A stretch of DNA of 64,000 nucleotides from Candidatus Defluviilinea gracilis (GCA_016716235.1 JADJWS010000001.1:1612001-1676000), one strand, 5' to 3'. Shown: positions 41,333 to 50,947, counted from the stretch's first letter. The notes: generated by a model from the letters alone, not told the origin. Program-made: numbers and translations.

Positions 41333-43417
41333 TTAAACCGAAATGGATTCAGCCGCCACAGCCTCTTCCACGCCGACGCCTTCCGCCACCAGCTGGATAA
41401 TATCGCGGACTTCGATCCTGCCTTCGTTGCCTGTAGTCTTGACCGCGTCGGAGTACATGATCATGTCCTTCGGACAGGTGACGATGAAGAGTTGAGTTTT
41501 GTCGCCTGCGCCTTCGCCAAACGTGGACAACGCCTCCTTGATTCGATTCTCTGCGGGACGTTCGCCAGGCGCGACCTTGCCCATCCATATCTGACCGCCG
41601 CCTGCGCCGCAACAGAACGAGTTCTCGCAGTTGCGCGGCATTTCGACGAATTCCACGCCGAGAAGTTCGAGCAGTTTGCGCGGAGCGGTGAATCCGCCGT
41701 TGTAGCGTCCGAGATAGCACGGGTCATGGAAGGTGACTTTGTAGTTCGCCAACTTATTCTTGACCGTGAGTTTGCCCTCTTCAATTAACTTGAGCAGGGT
41801 CACAGTGTAATGCTTCACTTCAAACGTCCCGCCGAATTGCGGATACTCGTTCTTGAGCGTGTTGAACGAATGCGGATCGGTCGTCACGATCTGTTTGAAC
41901 TGCGCTTTGCCGAACGCTTCCATGTTCTGCTCGACCAACTGCTCGAACAAACCTTCCTCCCCCACGCGGCGGACATCGTTGCCCGCGTTGGATTCGCTTT
42001 GATAGAGAATGCCGAAGTCCAAGCCGCCTTGATGGAAGAGTTGTGCCACCAGTTTTGTGTTCGGGATGACGCGCTCATCGAACGAAGCCGTATCGCCGAC
42101 AAACCACAAATGCTCAACGGGTTCCTCGGTCGCGTTCTTGACGGGGAACTGCATCTCCTTCGCCCAGCGTCCGCGCAGACGTTTGCCTTTGCTCATCCAG
42201 TTGCCGTTCGTCGCGAGAGATTGAAGCGCGTTCTGCACGCCGCTGTCAATTTCATAACCGTCAATCAACATGCGGCGGCGGATGTCCACAATGTCTGCCA
42301 TCGGCTCATTGCCGACGGGACACACGCGGACGCAGGCGTAACAGGTTGTGCAAGACCAAACAGCCTCAGGGGAGATAACACTTTCCGTAAGCGGAAGCAG
42401 GAGTCGGTCGGGATGTGAACCGAAGGTCGCCTCCTTGAGAAGATAACGCTTGTTCACCTCCAATGCCGAAGGCGAAAGCGGTCTCCCGTAAAAATTCGCA
42501 GGGCAGACATCCTGACAACGATTGCATTGCACGCAGGCATACGAATCCAAAACGCGCTTCCACGAAAGATCGTGAATGTGTTTCGCGCCAGGATCGAACT
42601 TTTGTCCTTCGATCATCGTGAGCGGAATCGCAGGGTCGAGTTGACCGCGCGGATTTTGTTTTGCGAGTCCGAGATTGATGGGCGACATGAAAAAATGCGT
42701 GTGCTTACTGCGCGAAAGATACGGGATGATGAACATCACCCAGCCAATGCTGACCCACCACGCGACGTGAACGCCTGTTTCGGACGCGCCGAAAATGGAA
42801 TTGAGAAAACTTGCGAACGGCATGAACGGATCGGCGCCGTCGGTGAGGCGATAGGCTTGACTCAACACGTGCGCGATGACGTGCATGACGACGAACACAT
42901 CCACGATGAGAGAATCACGCGCCTGCCCGCCCGCTTTGACTTTCGGATTCAACAAAACATTTTCGCGATAGTTAAGCGCCTTGTCTTTGACGATGAAGCG
43001 GCGCGCGAAAAATACGGTGATGGCGATAAGCAGGAACACGCTCATCACGTCGGCGATGAGATTGAACGCGTTGACGAGTCCAGTTGGCGCGTTGGGGATG
43101 TGTTTGCCGCCGTAGACCAGATCGAAGCCAGGGACGAGTCCTTCGAGCGCGTCGAACAGATTCACGAACGCATACGTGATGAGACCGAAGAACAATCCCA
43201 TGTGGATCGCGCTGAGACCTTTGCGCGCCTTGAAGATCGTGCGCTGGAACAAAACGGTAATCGCCGCTTTGACCAGGCTCAGCGGAACATTCTTCAACTC
43301 AGGCGCGGGGCGTCCCTTGCGGATCGAGTCGATGATGACTTTGAATCCATGAAACGTAAACCCTGCCGAAATCAACGCCAGCGCAATGAAGATGATTTTT
43401 TCAATCAGTGTCAGCAA
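41333..43417 (-). CDS. membrane Fe-S oxidoreductase, EMO-type ETF:quinone oxidoreductase
   Basis: 694 residues, TTG start at 43417 with GGGAGG 5 nt upstream. The N-terminal membrane domain has about six TM helices (for example IIFIALALISAGFTFHGFKVI and VMFIIPYLS) and conserved His, as in NarI-like cytochrome b anchors. Two CxxCxxCxxxCP ferredoxin motifs follow (CVQCNRCQDVCP, CTTCYACVRVCP). Then HdrD/GlcF-like Cys-rich (CCG) modules, the second clear as HDPCYLGRYNG and NSFCCGAGGG. This architecture is what links EtfAB to the menaquinone pool in anaerobes and sulfur oxidisers. EtfA/EtfB are encoded immediately upstream, 87 nt and 181 nt away in order of transcription. Role: electrons from ETF to quinone. 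Confidence 0.88.
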   Translation of the reverse strand: MLTLIEKIIFIALALISAGFTFHGFKVIIDSIRKGRPAPELKNVPLSLVKAAITVLFQRTIFKARKGLSAIHMGLFFGLITYAFVNLFDALEGLVPGFDLVYGGKHIPNAPTGLVNAFNLIADVMSVFLLIAITVFFARRFIVKDKALNYRENVLLNPKVKAGGQARDSLIVDVFVVMHVIAHVLSQAYRLTDGADPFMPFASFLNSIFGASETGVHVAWWVSIGWVMFIIPYLSRSKHTHFFMSPINLGLAKQNPRGQLDPAIPLTMIEGQKFDPGAKHIHDLSWKRVLDSYACVQCNRCQDVCPANFYGRPLSPSALEVNKRYLLKEATFGSHPDRLLLPLTESVISPEAVWSCTTCYACVRVCPVGNEPMADIVDIRRRMLIDGYEIDSGVQNALQSLATNGNWMSKGKRLRGRWAKEMQFPVKNATEEPVEHLWFVGDTASFDERVIPNTKLVAQLFHQGGLDFGILYQSESNAGNDVRRVGEEGLFEQLVEQNMEAFGKAQFKQIVTTDPHSFNTLKNEYPQFGGTFEVKHYTVTLLKLIEEGKLTVKNKLANYKVTFHDPCYLGRYNGGFTAPRKLLELLGVEFVEMPRNCENSFCCGAGGGQIWMGKVAPGERPAENRIKEALSTFGEGAGDKTQLFIVTCPKDMIMYSDAVKTTGNEGRIEVRDIIQLVAEGVGVEEAVAAESISV

Positions 43418-43504
43418 CGTACCCTCCCAGAAAAGAGATTAGATGATTAGAGATTAGATAAGTAGTGAAACTCAACTACTCTCTAATCTCTATTCTCTAC
43501 TCAT
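43418..43504. repeat. inverted 'agattagag..ctctaatct' repeat
   Basis: A purine-rich/pyrimidine-rich pair (gattagagattagataagtag / ctactctctaatctctattc) in the short gap. The same type occurs at 44455-44530 and 46855-46905. Confidence 0.6.
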
Positions 43505-44443
43505 CTAAAGTAGTTCCACCATCGCCTCAGCCACTTCAAACAGATCCGCTGTCGCGCCGTAATGCGCCACGTTGAAGATCGGCGCCTTCTTATCGGTGTT
43601 GACCGCGATGATCAACTCCGCGCTCTGCATGCCTTCGAGATGTTCAGGCGCGCCAGAGATACCGAGCATGAGATACAACTTCGGCTTGACCTTGAGTCCC
43701 GATTTGCCGACCTGCCGCGTGCGCGGCAACCAGCCCGCATCCACAACGGGACGCGAAGCCGACACCGCCGCGCCTAACTTCTGCGCGAGTTCCTCTGCCA
43801 ACTCCACATTTTCTTTTCCGCCGATGCCGCGCCCGATCGAAACCAGTTTCGTTTGCGACGTAATGTCCACATCGCCGCCAGCGGGTTTGGTCGCCTCCAC
43901 AAATTTCACTTTCAACGAACTCAGATCAACGGGCGAAGCTATCGCCGACGCCGCCGTCGAACCCTGCCCCGCTTCCACAGGGAACGAACCCGCCAGGCAC
44001 GCCGCGATCGCCATGCCGCCTTCGGGCGCGACCTCCGCCGTCAACTTTCCGCCGTACGCCGCGCAACTCATCGTCAGATCCGCGCCGATATTTTTGACAT
44101 ACGCCGCACACGCCACACCCAGCCGCGCCGACAACCACGCCGCCATGTCCATGCCCGTCACCGTCCAGCCGAACATCACCAGCTTCGGCGATCTTTCTTT
44201 GACCAGCGCTTCAACAACTTTCCCATACGCTTCGGGATTGAAATGACTCAACGCCGCGTCGTCAATGTGGATCGTCGAATCGGACGCGAACACGTTGGAT
44301 GCGATTCCGCTTCCCACCACGACGGCAACTGCCTGCCCGCCCCAAGCCTTCGCCAACTCTTTGGCTTTTCCCACCAACTCAAACGACACATCCGAAAATT
44401 TTCCGTCCATATGTTCGGTGATTACAAGAATGTCATTGCTCAT
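43505..44443 (-). CDS. etfA: electron transfer flavoprotein alpha subunit
   Basis: 312 residues. The C-terminal FAD-binding signature is intact: GRGIGGKENVELAEELAQKLGAAVSASRPVVDAGWLPRTRQVGKSG, then KPKLYLMLGISGAPEHLEGM and AVNTDKKAPIFNVAHYGATADLFEV. RBS AAGGAG 5 nt upstream. It pairs with EtfB (44537-45292), encoded upstream in the same operon. The heterodimer likely receives electrons from the sHdr complex and delivers them to the EMO-like protein. Confidence 0.95.
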   Translation of the reverse strand: MSNDILVITEHMDGKFSDVSFELVGKAKELAKAWGGQAVAVVVGSGIASNVFASDSTIHIDDAALSHFNPEAYGKVVEALVKERSPKLVMFGWTVTGMDMAAWLSARLGVACAAYVKNIGADLTMSCAAYGGKLTAEVAPEGGMAIAACLAGSFPVEAGQGSTAASAIASPVDLSSLKVKFVEATKPAGGDVDITSQTKLVSIGRGIGGKENVELAEELAQKLGAAVSASRPVVDAGWLPRTRQVGKSGLKVKPKLYLMLGISGAPEHLEGMQSAELIIAVNTDKKAPIFNVAHYGATADLFEVAEAMVELL

Positions 44444-44536
44444 GTTATCTCCTTCGGAGAGAGAATAGATAATTAGATAATTAGAGATTAGTCGTCTTCA
44501 CTACTCACTATTCTCTACTCTCTAATCTCTGCTCTT

Positions 44537-45292
44537 CTACGCCAATCCCTTACTCTTCAACAACTCCACGATCTTCGCCGCCACTTCCTTCGACGAACCT
44601 TCGATCATCTCGGCATGACCCGTCGCCACAGGCGGAGCCATCTTCTTAAACGCGAGTCCCGATGAAGCCTCACCCGTCGGCGCGATCTTCTCCACCGTGG
44701 CAGTCTGCGCCATTTGGCGGACCTTGCTCACGGGCGCATAACGCGGCGGCTTCGGCGCGGACTGCACCCCCGCCACGAATGGAAGCGTGATCGAGTACTT
44801 CATCCCCACACCGCCAGGGAATTCCTTCGAGACCGTCGCCGCGCTTCCAGAGACTTCGATCGCGCTCGTCCCGCCGATGTAGGGCATGTCGAGATACGCC
44901 GCGATCATCGCGCCGATCTGCCCGTCAATATCGTTCGACGCCTGCACGCCCGCGAAGACCATATCCGCGCCCATGCCTTTGACCGCTTCCGCCAGCCATT
45001 TGGCTTGCGTATGCGAATCTGCGGCGGGATCGTCAGCGGTGATCTTTGCCACTTTATCGGCGCCCTTTGCCAGCGCGAGATGAAGCGCATTGTCCAACTC
45101 CCCGATCAAGTCCACGCCGATCACGGTCACCGTCCCGCCGACGGCTTCCTTGATCAACACCGCCTGCTCGATGGAATGTTCGTCCCATTCATTGAGGACA
45201 AAATCCACCGAGTCGAAATCCACGTTATTGCCTTTGACGGGCAGGTCATCGGCAATGCTGGGGATGTGTTTGATGGCTACAACTATGTTCAT
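44537..45292 (-). CDS. etfB: electron transfer flavoprotein beta subunit
   Basis: 251 residues from the ATG at 45292 (MNIVVAIKHIPS). Family blocks are LNEWDEHSIEQAVLIKE, ALHLALAKGADK, VFAGVQASNDIDGQIGAMIAAYL and FPGGVGMKYSITLPFVAGVQ. AGGAG lies 9-10 nt upstream. Followed by etfA after about 90 nt filled with 'attagagattag' repeats. Confidence 0.95.
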   Translation of the reverse strand: MNIVVAIKHIPSIADDLPVKGNNVDFDSVDFVLNEWDEHSIEQAVLIKEAVGGTVTVIGVDLIGELDNALHLALAKGADKVAKITADDPAADSHTQAKWLAEAVKGMGADMVFAGVQASNDIDGQIGAMIAAYLDMPYIGGTSAIEVSGSAATVSKEFPGGVGMKYSITLPFVAGVQSAPKPPRYAPVSKVRQMAQTATVEKIAPTGEASSGLAFKKMAPPVATGHAEMIEGSSKEVAAKIVELLKSKGLA

Positions 45293-45387
45293 GAAAATCA
45301 CTCTCCTATGATTGAGTTACAAATTCACGTCGAAAGTCGAAGGTCAAAGGTCGAATGACTTTCGACTTTTGACCTTCGACGAATTGA

Positions 45388-46668
45388 TCACTCACCCCTC
45401 ATCGCCCTATCCAACAACTCCAAAATATCCAGCACATCCACATGCTCATTGCCCGTGGACTTGACCGCATCCGTGAAGCGCGAGACTTCGAAGGGACAAG
45501 CGACTGCCAGCACGTTCGCGCCCGTGGACGCGGCTTCCATCGCGCGTTTTTCCGAGAGACGCATGGTGGTGTGCTTGGCGGTGAACGAGTCCATCCACAT
45601 GCCGCCGCCGCCCCCGCCGCAACAGTAACCGTTTTCGCGGTTGCGTCCCATCTCGACCAGTTCCACGCCAGGGATGGCTTCCAGCAGTTGACGCGGCGCT
45701 TCGTATTCGCCGTTGTGACGTCCGAGATAGCAGGGATCGTGATAGGTAATCTTCTTATTGACGGGGTGCTTCAACATCGGCTTGAGTTGATCGAGATAAC
45801 GAACGAGGAAAGTTGTGTAATGAAGCACGGGGCGCTCGAAACCATATTTCGGATACACGTTCTTGAACGCATTGAGTTCGTGAGGTCCCGTGACGACCAA
45901 TTCCTTCCACTCGTACTTATTGAAGGTCTCGATGTTGTACTCGGTCATCATCTCGAACAGACCCTTCTCGCCAGCCAAACGCTGGGAGTCGGCGTCGTCT
46001 TTTTCTTCTTTGCCTAAAATTGCAAAATCAATTCCCAACGCGTTGAAGATTCTCGCTGCCGCCGATGCCGCGTCAATGCCGCGCGGATGATACGAAGGAT
46101 ACGAGCCGACATACCAAAGCACATCCACAGGACGCGCCGCATCTTTGATGATCGGCACAGGCACGCCCGCATTTTGAATCCACGCATCGCGCTTGCGTTG
46201 AGGTTGTCCAAGCGGATTGCCGCTCTTGGCGGTGTTCTCGAATGCCTGCTGTAATTCGGGCGGGACAAATTTTCCGTCAAGGATCGCCTGTTCGCGCGCG
46301 GCGGGCATGATCTTGACCATGTTCACTTCTTTGGGACACACGCGCAGACAATTCGCGCACGTCGTGCAAAGCCAGAGTTCGGGCGCTTCGGTCAAGTCCA
46401 TGCCTGTTTGGGCGTAGCGATACAACTTGCGCGGACCGTAATTCCCGACCACATCTACAGGGCAGACGGCAACGCACTTGGCGCATTGATAACAATTCGC
46501 AAACGACTCCGCGTTCGGGATGTCCGCGATCTTCTCGATCAGCTCGGGTGTGTACTCGGTGATGACCCGCTGTTCAAACATGCGGTTCCAATGTCCCGAA
46601 ACGTCAATACCGTCTACGATGACGTTTTCTCTTTCTATCGCTTTTGCTTTTTCATACTTAGGTGCCAT
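45388..46668 (-). CDS. soluble HdrC/HdrB-like Fe-S protein (sHdrB3 position)
   Basis: 426 residues from the ATG at 46668 (AGGAG 6 nt upstream). Two ferredoxin motifs CYQCAKCVAVCP and CTTCANCLRVCP make an HdrC-like N-terminus. The C-terminal CCG module reads HDPCYLGRHNGEY and NRENGYCCGGGGGG, an HdrB/HdrD-like noncubane cluster site. It is a soluble sibling of the EMO-like gene at 41333-43417 without the TM domain. In the order C1-B1-A-H-x-etfB-etfA it holds the place that I recall being called sHdrB3 in 'type II' sHdr loci. Role: electron relay between the sHdr core and ETF. Confidence 0.85.
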   Translation of the reverse strand: MAPKYEKAKAIERENVIVDGIDVSGHWNRMFEQRVITEYTPELIEKIADIPNAESFANCYQCAKCVAVCPVDVVGNYGPRKLYRYAQTGMDLTEAPELWLCTTCANCLRVCPKEVNMVKIMPAAREQAILDGKFVPPELQQAFENTAKSGNPLGQPQRKRDAWIQNAGVPVPIIKDAARPVDVLWYVGSYPSYHPRGIDAASAAARIFNALGIDFAILGKEEKDDADSQRLAGEKGLFEMMTEYNIETFNKYEWKELVVTGPHELNAFKNVYPKYGFERPVLHYTTFLVRYLDQLKPMLKHPVNKKITYHDPCYLGRHNGEYEAPRQLLEAIPGVELVEMGRNRENGYCCGGGGGGMWMDSFTAKHTTMRLSEKRAMEAASTGANVLAVACPFEVSRFTDAVKSTGNEHVDVLDILELLDRAMRGE

Positions 46669-46894
46669 GAAGACTCCTGGTTCGTGGTAATTGGAGATTG
46701 GAGACTGGAGATTAGTTGTTTGCGCCACAGTGTCCGTGATTTACCGTGCAACTCAGACATATTTAACGTCCGCTTGAGACGAGGCAGGGATTTTCCCGTC
46801 GAATCAACGTTATTCGCAACCACAATCTCCACAGCGACTCACCAATCTCCAATCTCTAGTCTCTAATTCTCTAGTTCTCTAGTTCTCTAATCCT
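46669..46894. other. intergenic gap with word repeats
   Basis: 'ggagattggagactggagattag' and 'tctctagtctctaattctctagttctctag' repeats flank the gap; no gene seen. Confidence 0.5.
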
Positions 46895-47668
46895 CTAATC
46901 TCTTGCCTTCCTCAATCCCAACAACCTCCGCGCCATATTCGGCAGGGACGGCAGCAGCCCGTTGAAGTCGCGGCTCAAACGCCAACTGGTCGAGCCATAC
47001 ATGTAAACGCCATAGGCACACGCCAGAAAAGCGCTGTTCGCAAAGGGAGCGCATCTCTCATCGCTGGTCAATTCTTCAGACCACAAGCCTGTCCCTTCGC
47101 CGAATTTGATACTCATCGCGCTGACCGCTCCCACACGGGCGTAGCCGTCCGCGAGATTCTCCGCGAGTAAGTTGTGCGTGCTTCCCGCCAGCAGCGGCAG
47201 AATCCCTGTGCCGACGGTCGGATCCCACAGCCAGCGAGTCCACAGCCAGTGTTCATTTGGATTTGTATTGTGTAAAAGTCCAGTAGCGAGTTCGAGCGCG
47301 AGACGAGTATCGAGCGCGCTCAACTTTTCAACGAAGGATGCAACTCGAACGGGAGTTGGCGATTCGCCGTTTAGTAATTGCTGGACGAGCGAGTAATCGC
47401 CTTGCATAAAGTAATTAGTAATTGTTCGCGCGTTCGCTTTTGTGTGCGCGACAGCGGAAGCGACGTCAGCGAAGGAAGATGTCAACGAAGCAGAGTCAAG
47501 CCGAAGGTCGGAAAAGAGGCGGGCGTGACGTTCCGCCAATTCATCCGCAATCGCGATCACATCTTCAGGCGATACTTGCGCGAGCGCATCCTGCAAATTT
47601 GTTTGCAGTTCGGGATCATCAGGTCCCGTCTTTTGCTTGATGATGTGACTCTGTCGTTGAGGGAGCAT
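46895..47668 (-). CDS. unknown helical protein at the sHdrH position
   Basis: 257 residues, no recognised motif, no Cys cluster, no TM helix. It is mostly helical with PEDVIAIADELAERHARLFSDLRLDSASLTSSF and a WLWTRWLWDPTVGTGILPLLAGSTHN centre. It lies between sHdrA and the sHdrB3-like gene, where sHdr operons have a conserved gene of unknown function (called Hyp or sHdrH in the literature I recall). The position therefore suggests a core accessory of the complex. The start (ATG 47668) has no clear ribosome-binding site and a palindromic repeat just upstream (47677-47700). Confidence 0.72.
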   Translation of the reverse strand: MLPQRQSHIIKQKTGPDDPELQTNLQDALAQVSPEDVIAIADELAERHARLFSDLRLDSASLTSSFADVASAVAHTKANARTITNYFMQGDYSLVQQLLNGESPTPVRVASFVEKLSALDTRLALELATGLLHNTNPNEHWLWTRWLWDPTVGTGILPLLAGSTHNLLAENLADGYARVGAVSAMSIKFGEGTGLWSEELTSDERCAPFANSAFLACAYGVYMYGSTSWRLSRDFNGLLPSLPNMARRLLGLRKARD

Positions 47669-47697
47669 GATTTTAGTACCGCAAAATTAATTTTGCG

Positions 47698-48741
47698 CTA
47701 CGCCCTCACCAACGCCATCGCGCGCGCCGCCGCAAGACCAGCGGATGAAATCGAGTCGTTCAGATCGGCGGGGCCCGCCGCCGCGCCCGCGACAAAAATT
47801 CCAGGGACGGATGTGGCGACCGTATCGAGTCCGCCCGCGCCGCCCGCTTCGATGAAGCCGTATTTATTTTGCTGAACACCCATCAACTGCGAAATGGCGC
47901 GCGTGCCTGCGCTCGGCTCCATGCCGACCGACAACACGACCATATCCATCGTCACTTCCATCGGGCGGCTCATCGTTGTGTCTTCGCCGCGAATCAAAAG
48001 TTGATCGCCCTTCTTCAACACTTCGCTGATGACGCCCTTCACATAATTGACTTTATATTTTTCCTGCGCAGGCCAGTAAATTTCATTTTCCCAATACCCA
48101 TACATGCGCATGTCAATGTAAAAGATCATCACTTTGCTGTCGGGCAATTGCTCGCGCAACTCGATGGCTTGTTTGCTTGCAATGCCGCAGCAAACTTTCG
48201 AACAATATTCGTTTCCAATTTGCCTGTCGCGCGAACCGACGCATTGAATGAACGCGATCTTCTTCGGCGCTTCGCCGTTCGACGGACGCACGACCTTGTG
48301 TTCCTTCAACATTTTTTCGAGATCGGTCAGCGTGATGACATCGGGGAACGAATAATAATTGTAGTATTGCGTCGCGCGGCCTGGATCGAAATGCTGGAAG
48401 CCCGTGGCGATGATGACCGATCCAACATTGAGCGACTCGGCAACCCCGCCCGCTTCGATCTCGACGGTGAAGTTGCCAGCGCTCCCCGACATTCCCTTCA
48501 CTTCGGCTTGATACTTCACCTGCACATTGGCGTGACTCGTGACCGACGCGGCAAGTTCCGCCATCGCTTCCGACGCGTCGCGCCAATGATGAGTCAACTT
48601 GGCGTAAGACTCACGGTCGGGCGTGCCGCCGAGACGTTCGCGCTTTTCGATGAGTATCGCTTCCCCGCCGAGTTCAGCCACAGACCGCGCCGCTTCCAGT
48701 CCCGCTGGTCCCCCGCCGATGACCAAGACTTTGTTTGACAT
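47698..48741 (-). CDS. shdrA: sHdrA-like flavoprotein
   Basis: 347 residues, the short HdrA type lacking extra ferredoxin domains. The FAD-binding motif is VLVIGGGPAGLEAA at the start. A Cys-rich AFIQCVGSRDRQIGNEYCSKVCCGIASKQA holds the HdrA [4Fe-4S] site. ATGFQHFDPG and SVGMEPS are conserved Rossmann segments. AGGAGG about 8 nt upstream. Flanked by HdrB- and H-like genes in the canonical order. It is the flavin core of the sulfur-oxidising Hdr complex; no NADH- or ferredoxin-bifurcating partners are seen. Confidence 0.92.
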   Translation of the reverse strand: MSNKVLVIGGGPAGLEAARSVAELGGEAILIEKRERLGGTPDRESYAKLTHHWRDASEAMAELAASVTSHANVQVKYQAEVKGMSGSAGNFTVEIEAGGVAESLNVGSVIIATGFQHFDPGRATQYYNYYSFPDVITLTDLEKMLKEHKVVRPSNGEAPKKIAFIQCVGSRDRQIGNEYCSKVCCGIASKQAIELREQLPDSKVMIFYIDMRMYGYWENEIYWPAQEKYKVNYVKGVISEVLKKGDQLLIRGEDTTMSRPMEVTMDMVVLSVGMEPSAGTRAISQLMGVQQNKYGFIEAGGAGGLDTVATSVPGIFVAGAAAGPADLNDSISSAGLAAARAMALVRA

Positions 48742-48826
48742 GTGTGTTCCTCCTATTTATCTTGCGTAGTTGGCGTTCTCTTACGCCAACGTGGACGCTA
48801 GAGAGCATCCACTACCCAAATCATTG

Positions 48827-50047
48827 TTACGCCGTCAAATGAATGGGTTGATCCGCATCCTGCCACGTGATCCCAGATTTCGTCCCCGCGCGGATCGCGT
48901 CGAGGTCAGCCTGAAATTCATCCCAATATTTCTGCCAGTTGATTCCGAGTTTCTCCATTAACGGCCGCCAATCCGTCGAGTGCCAGTGGAACTGCACCAC
49001 GCGGAAGGGATGCGCGCCCATCGCCAGCGCCGCAACCTGCGCGTCGGATAACACAGGGATGCCAACTTTGCGGTCATGCGCTTTCGCGGCGAATTGACTC
49101 TTATCGAGCGTGGTCACACAACCTGTATCGTGAGTCACGGTCAGGTCGGGGTTGACTTCATTCTTCATTGTTTCGATCTTGCGAAGCACAGCGAAGGAAC
49201 GCGTGAAATCACGTTGAACGAGAACGTGACGAAAACCAAAGCCGCAACAATCGAACCACGTCGAATAGTCCGCGACGTGGATGCCGAGAGACTCAAGCAT
49301 GGCAGTGACAACAGCAGTGCGCTGTCCGCCGTAAATTTCTGGATCATAGATCGCATCTTCGGCTACGATCTTGTAGTAGTGACAGGCAGGATGAACCGTT
49401 GCTGTGATCGGACTCATGTCCACGAGCTGGCGTTCCTTGAAGCGGTCGCGCATGGCATAGACCCACTCGCTGTAATGGACGATCTCTTCGGGGATGACCA
49501 GCGGTTTGCCCATCTTATCGAGGATGCGGCGGACTTCATCGCGCAGTTCTTTGTGATGGACGAGTTGCTCGCGGATCTCCTTGTAATGTCCAAACGACGT
49601 GCCGCAGTGGATCAACGGAAAGTATCCCGTCTCATAGGCGGCGGCGAAGTTGCGGCTCATCACCGCGGCTTGTCCCACCGCGTTGGAGGCGGCGGAGGCG
49701 TAATAGTTCCAGCCCGTGCAGGAGGTCTGGTCGGTGGGATCGTGATAATCCAGATTGAACTGACGATGAAGCCACAGGATTGATGAAGCATAGCCTGGGA
49801 TGTGTCCGCAGTGACCGCAGGATTTGTGATGCCAGGTATGCTCGATGGGAATCTTTTTCATCCGTCCATACTTTGTGGGGAACTCGATATAGTCGCCTTT
49901 CATCCTTTGCAGGACGATCTCGCCCTTCGCTTCGAGTTCCAGCAGGCGGTCGTGCATATCGTCGGTCGGCGCGACCGTTGCGTCGCGAATTACAGGATGC
50001 GATTTTCGTTCGAGGATCTGTTCGACGGTGGTTAGTTCGGTCATCAT
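48827..50047 (-). CDS. shdrB1: sHdrB1-like CCG-domain protein
   Basis: 406 residues. The HdrB-type Cys-rich elements include KSCGHCGHIPG, TDQTSCTGWNYYASA, HPACHYYK, FDCCGFGFRH and THDTGCVTTLD, fitting two noncubane [4Fe-4S] sites. An N-terminal extension of about 70 residues is present. Two ATGs in tandem (50047, 50044); GGAG is 7 nt from the second, so that may be the true start. Neighbours HdrC (upstream) and HdrA (downstream) make a C-B-A set. Confidence 0.9.
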   Translation of the reverse strand: MMTELTTVEQILERKSHPVIRDATVAPTDDMHDRLLELEAKGEIVLQRMKGDYIEFPTKYGRMKKIPIEHTWHHKSCGHCGHIPGYASSILWLHRQFNLDYHDPTDQTSCTGWNYYASAASNAVGQAAVMSRNFAAAYETGYFPLIHCGTSFGHYKEIREQLVHHKELRDEVRRILDKMGKPLVIPEEIVHYSEWVYAMRDRFKERQLVDMSPITATVHPACHYYKIVAEDAIYDPEIYGGQRTAVVTAMLESLGIHVADYSTWFDCCGFGFRHVLVQRDFTRSFAVLRKIETMKNEVNPDLTVTHDTGCVTTLDKSQFAAKAHDRKVGIPVLSDAQVAALAMGAHPFRVVQFHWHSTDWRPLMEKLGINWQKYWDEFQADLDAIRAGTKSGITWQDADQPIHLTA

Positions 50048-50239
50048 GATTCTCCAATTTCATTCCATCTCGGTGGTCGAGTAGCCCCGAATGCTTTTTG
50101 AGGGGCGTATCGAGACCACCAGTTACCAGAAATAAACCAATAACAAATATACTTTGCTTACTTGTGGTCTCGGTACGACGGCGGAGGAAAGTTGATTTGC
50201 AAAGACGAAACGATTTCCGCCGTCTACTCGACCACCGAA
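50048..50239. repeat. two palindromic 'ggtggtcgagtagcc' repeats
   Basis: 50072-50120 and 50164-50236: a 'ggtggtcgagtagcc..ggcgtatcgagaccacc' palindrome and a related 'tggtctcggtacgacggcgg..ccgccgtctactcgaccacc' palindrome. They lie between the HdrC and HdrB genes. Confidence 0.72.
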
Positions 50240-50947
50240 CTATCCTTCTTCCAATTCTTCCTGCATCACTTCAACCAACAGATCATACAAACTTTCATCC
50301 AACTCTTTGATGATGTCCATGTTGCCCGACTCGAACCAGATCGTATACAGCTCGAGCAGAGTCTTTCGATCCGTGCGCCAGGCGACATCGGTCAGACCGC
50401 GGATCGAATCCATGGGAATGGCTTTGCGCCAGACGTGCATGTTCTGGGAAAAATTTGTTACCCACGGACCCCAATCGGGAAAGAAATCGGGCTGGAGCAT
50501 ATCAGGCGAGACTTGATTCCCTTTGAGCATGACTTTGTAAATGACGCGGCTGTAGCCTTGCAGGGCATCCTTTGATTCTTGTAATCCATTTTTGAGAGAA
50601 ACTTCGCGCAAAATCGTGACCAATCCCCCAGGGTTGTTCTGCCGCGGACAGCGCACGCACGAGAAACACTGCGCGCAGTTCCAAATATCCTCGGTGAGAA
50701 TGTCGTACACGCGTTCGACATCTTCGCGCGCGATTGCCTGCGCGATCACACGCGGGCTAAAGTCATAGAACCGCGCCGAGGGGCAGGTCGAAACGCAAAT
50801 GCCGCACTCGTAACAGCCGTAGAGAAAGTCCGAGTAGCGCACGTCATTTTTGACTTCGAGAAAGAGTTTCTCCTTCTCTGCATACGTCGCCTCGGGGTGA
50901 CGGTCTACCGCCTTGCCTGGATTCCAATTTTCAAGAGTGGTTGGCAT
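50240..50947 (-). CDS. shdrC1: sHdrC1-like ferredoxin subunit
   Basis: 235 residues from the ATG at 50947 (GGAG 5 nt upstream). Two ferredoxin motifs: CYECGICVSTCPSARF (canonical CxxCxxCxxxC) and CAQCFSCVRCPRQNNP. The second has only two residues between the third and fourth Cys instead of three. FYDFSPRVIAQAIARED is a family block. The long helical C-terminus ends EELEEG. It is the electron-transfer partner of sHdrB1. Confidence 0.88.
   Translation of the reverse strand: MPTTLENWNPGKAVDRHPEATYAEKEKLFLEVKNDVRYSDFLYGCYECGICVSTCPSARFYDFSPRVIAQAIAREDVERVYDILTEDIWNCAQCFSCVRCPRQNNPGGLVTILREVSLKNGLQESKDALQGYSRVIYKVMLKGNQVSPDMLQPDFFPDWGPWVTNFSQNMHVWRKAIPMDSIRGLTDVAWRTDRKTLLELYTIWFESGNMDIIKELDESLYDLLVEVMQEELEEG

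Noticed and set aside
42527..43450. 307-residue plus-strand open frame
   Set aside because: Antisense to the EMO-like gene, Arg/Glu-rich shadow without motifs.
50240..50947. Methanogen-type HdrABC for CoM-CoB heterodisulfide
   Set aside because: HdrA is the short form, with LbpA, TusA and DsrE linked, which is the sulfur-oxidation pattern.
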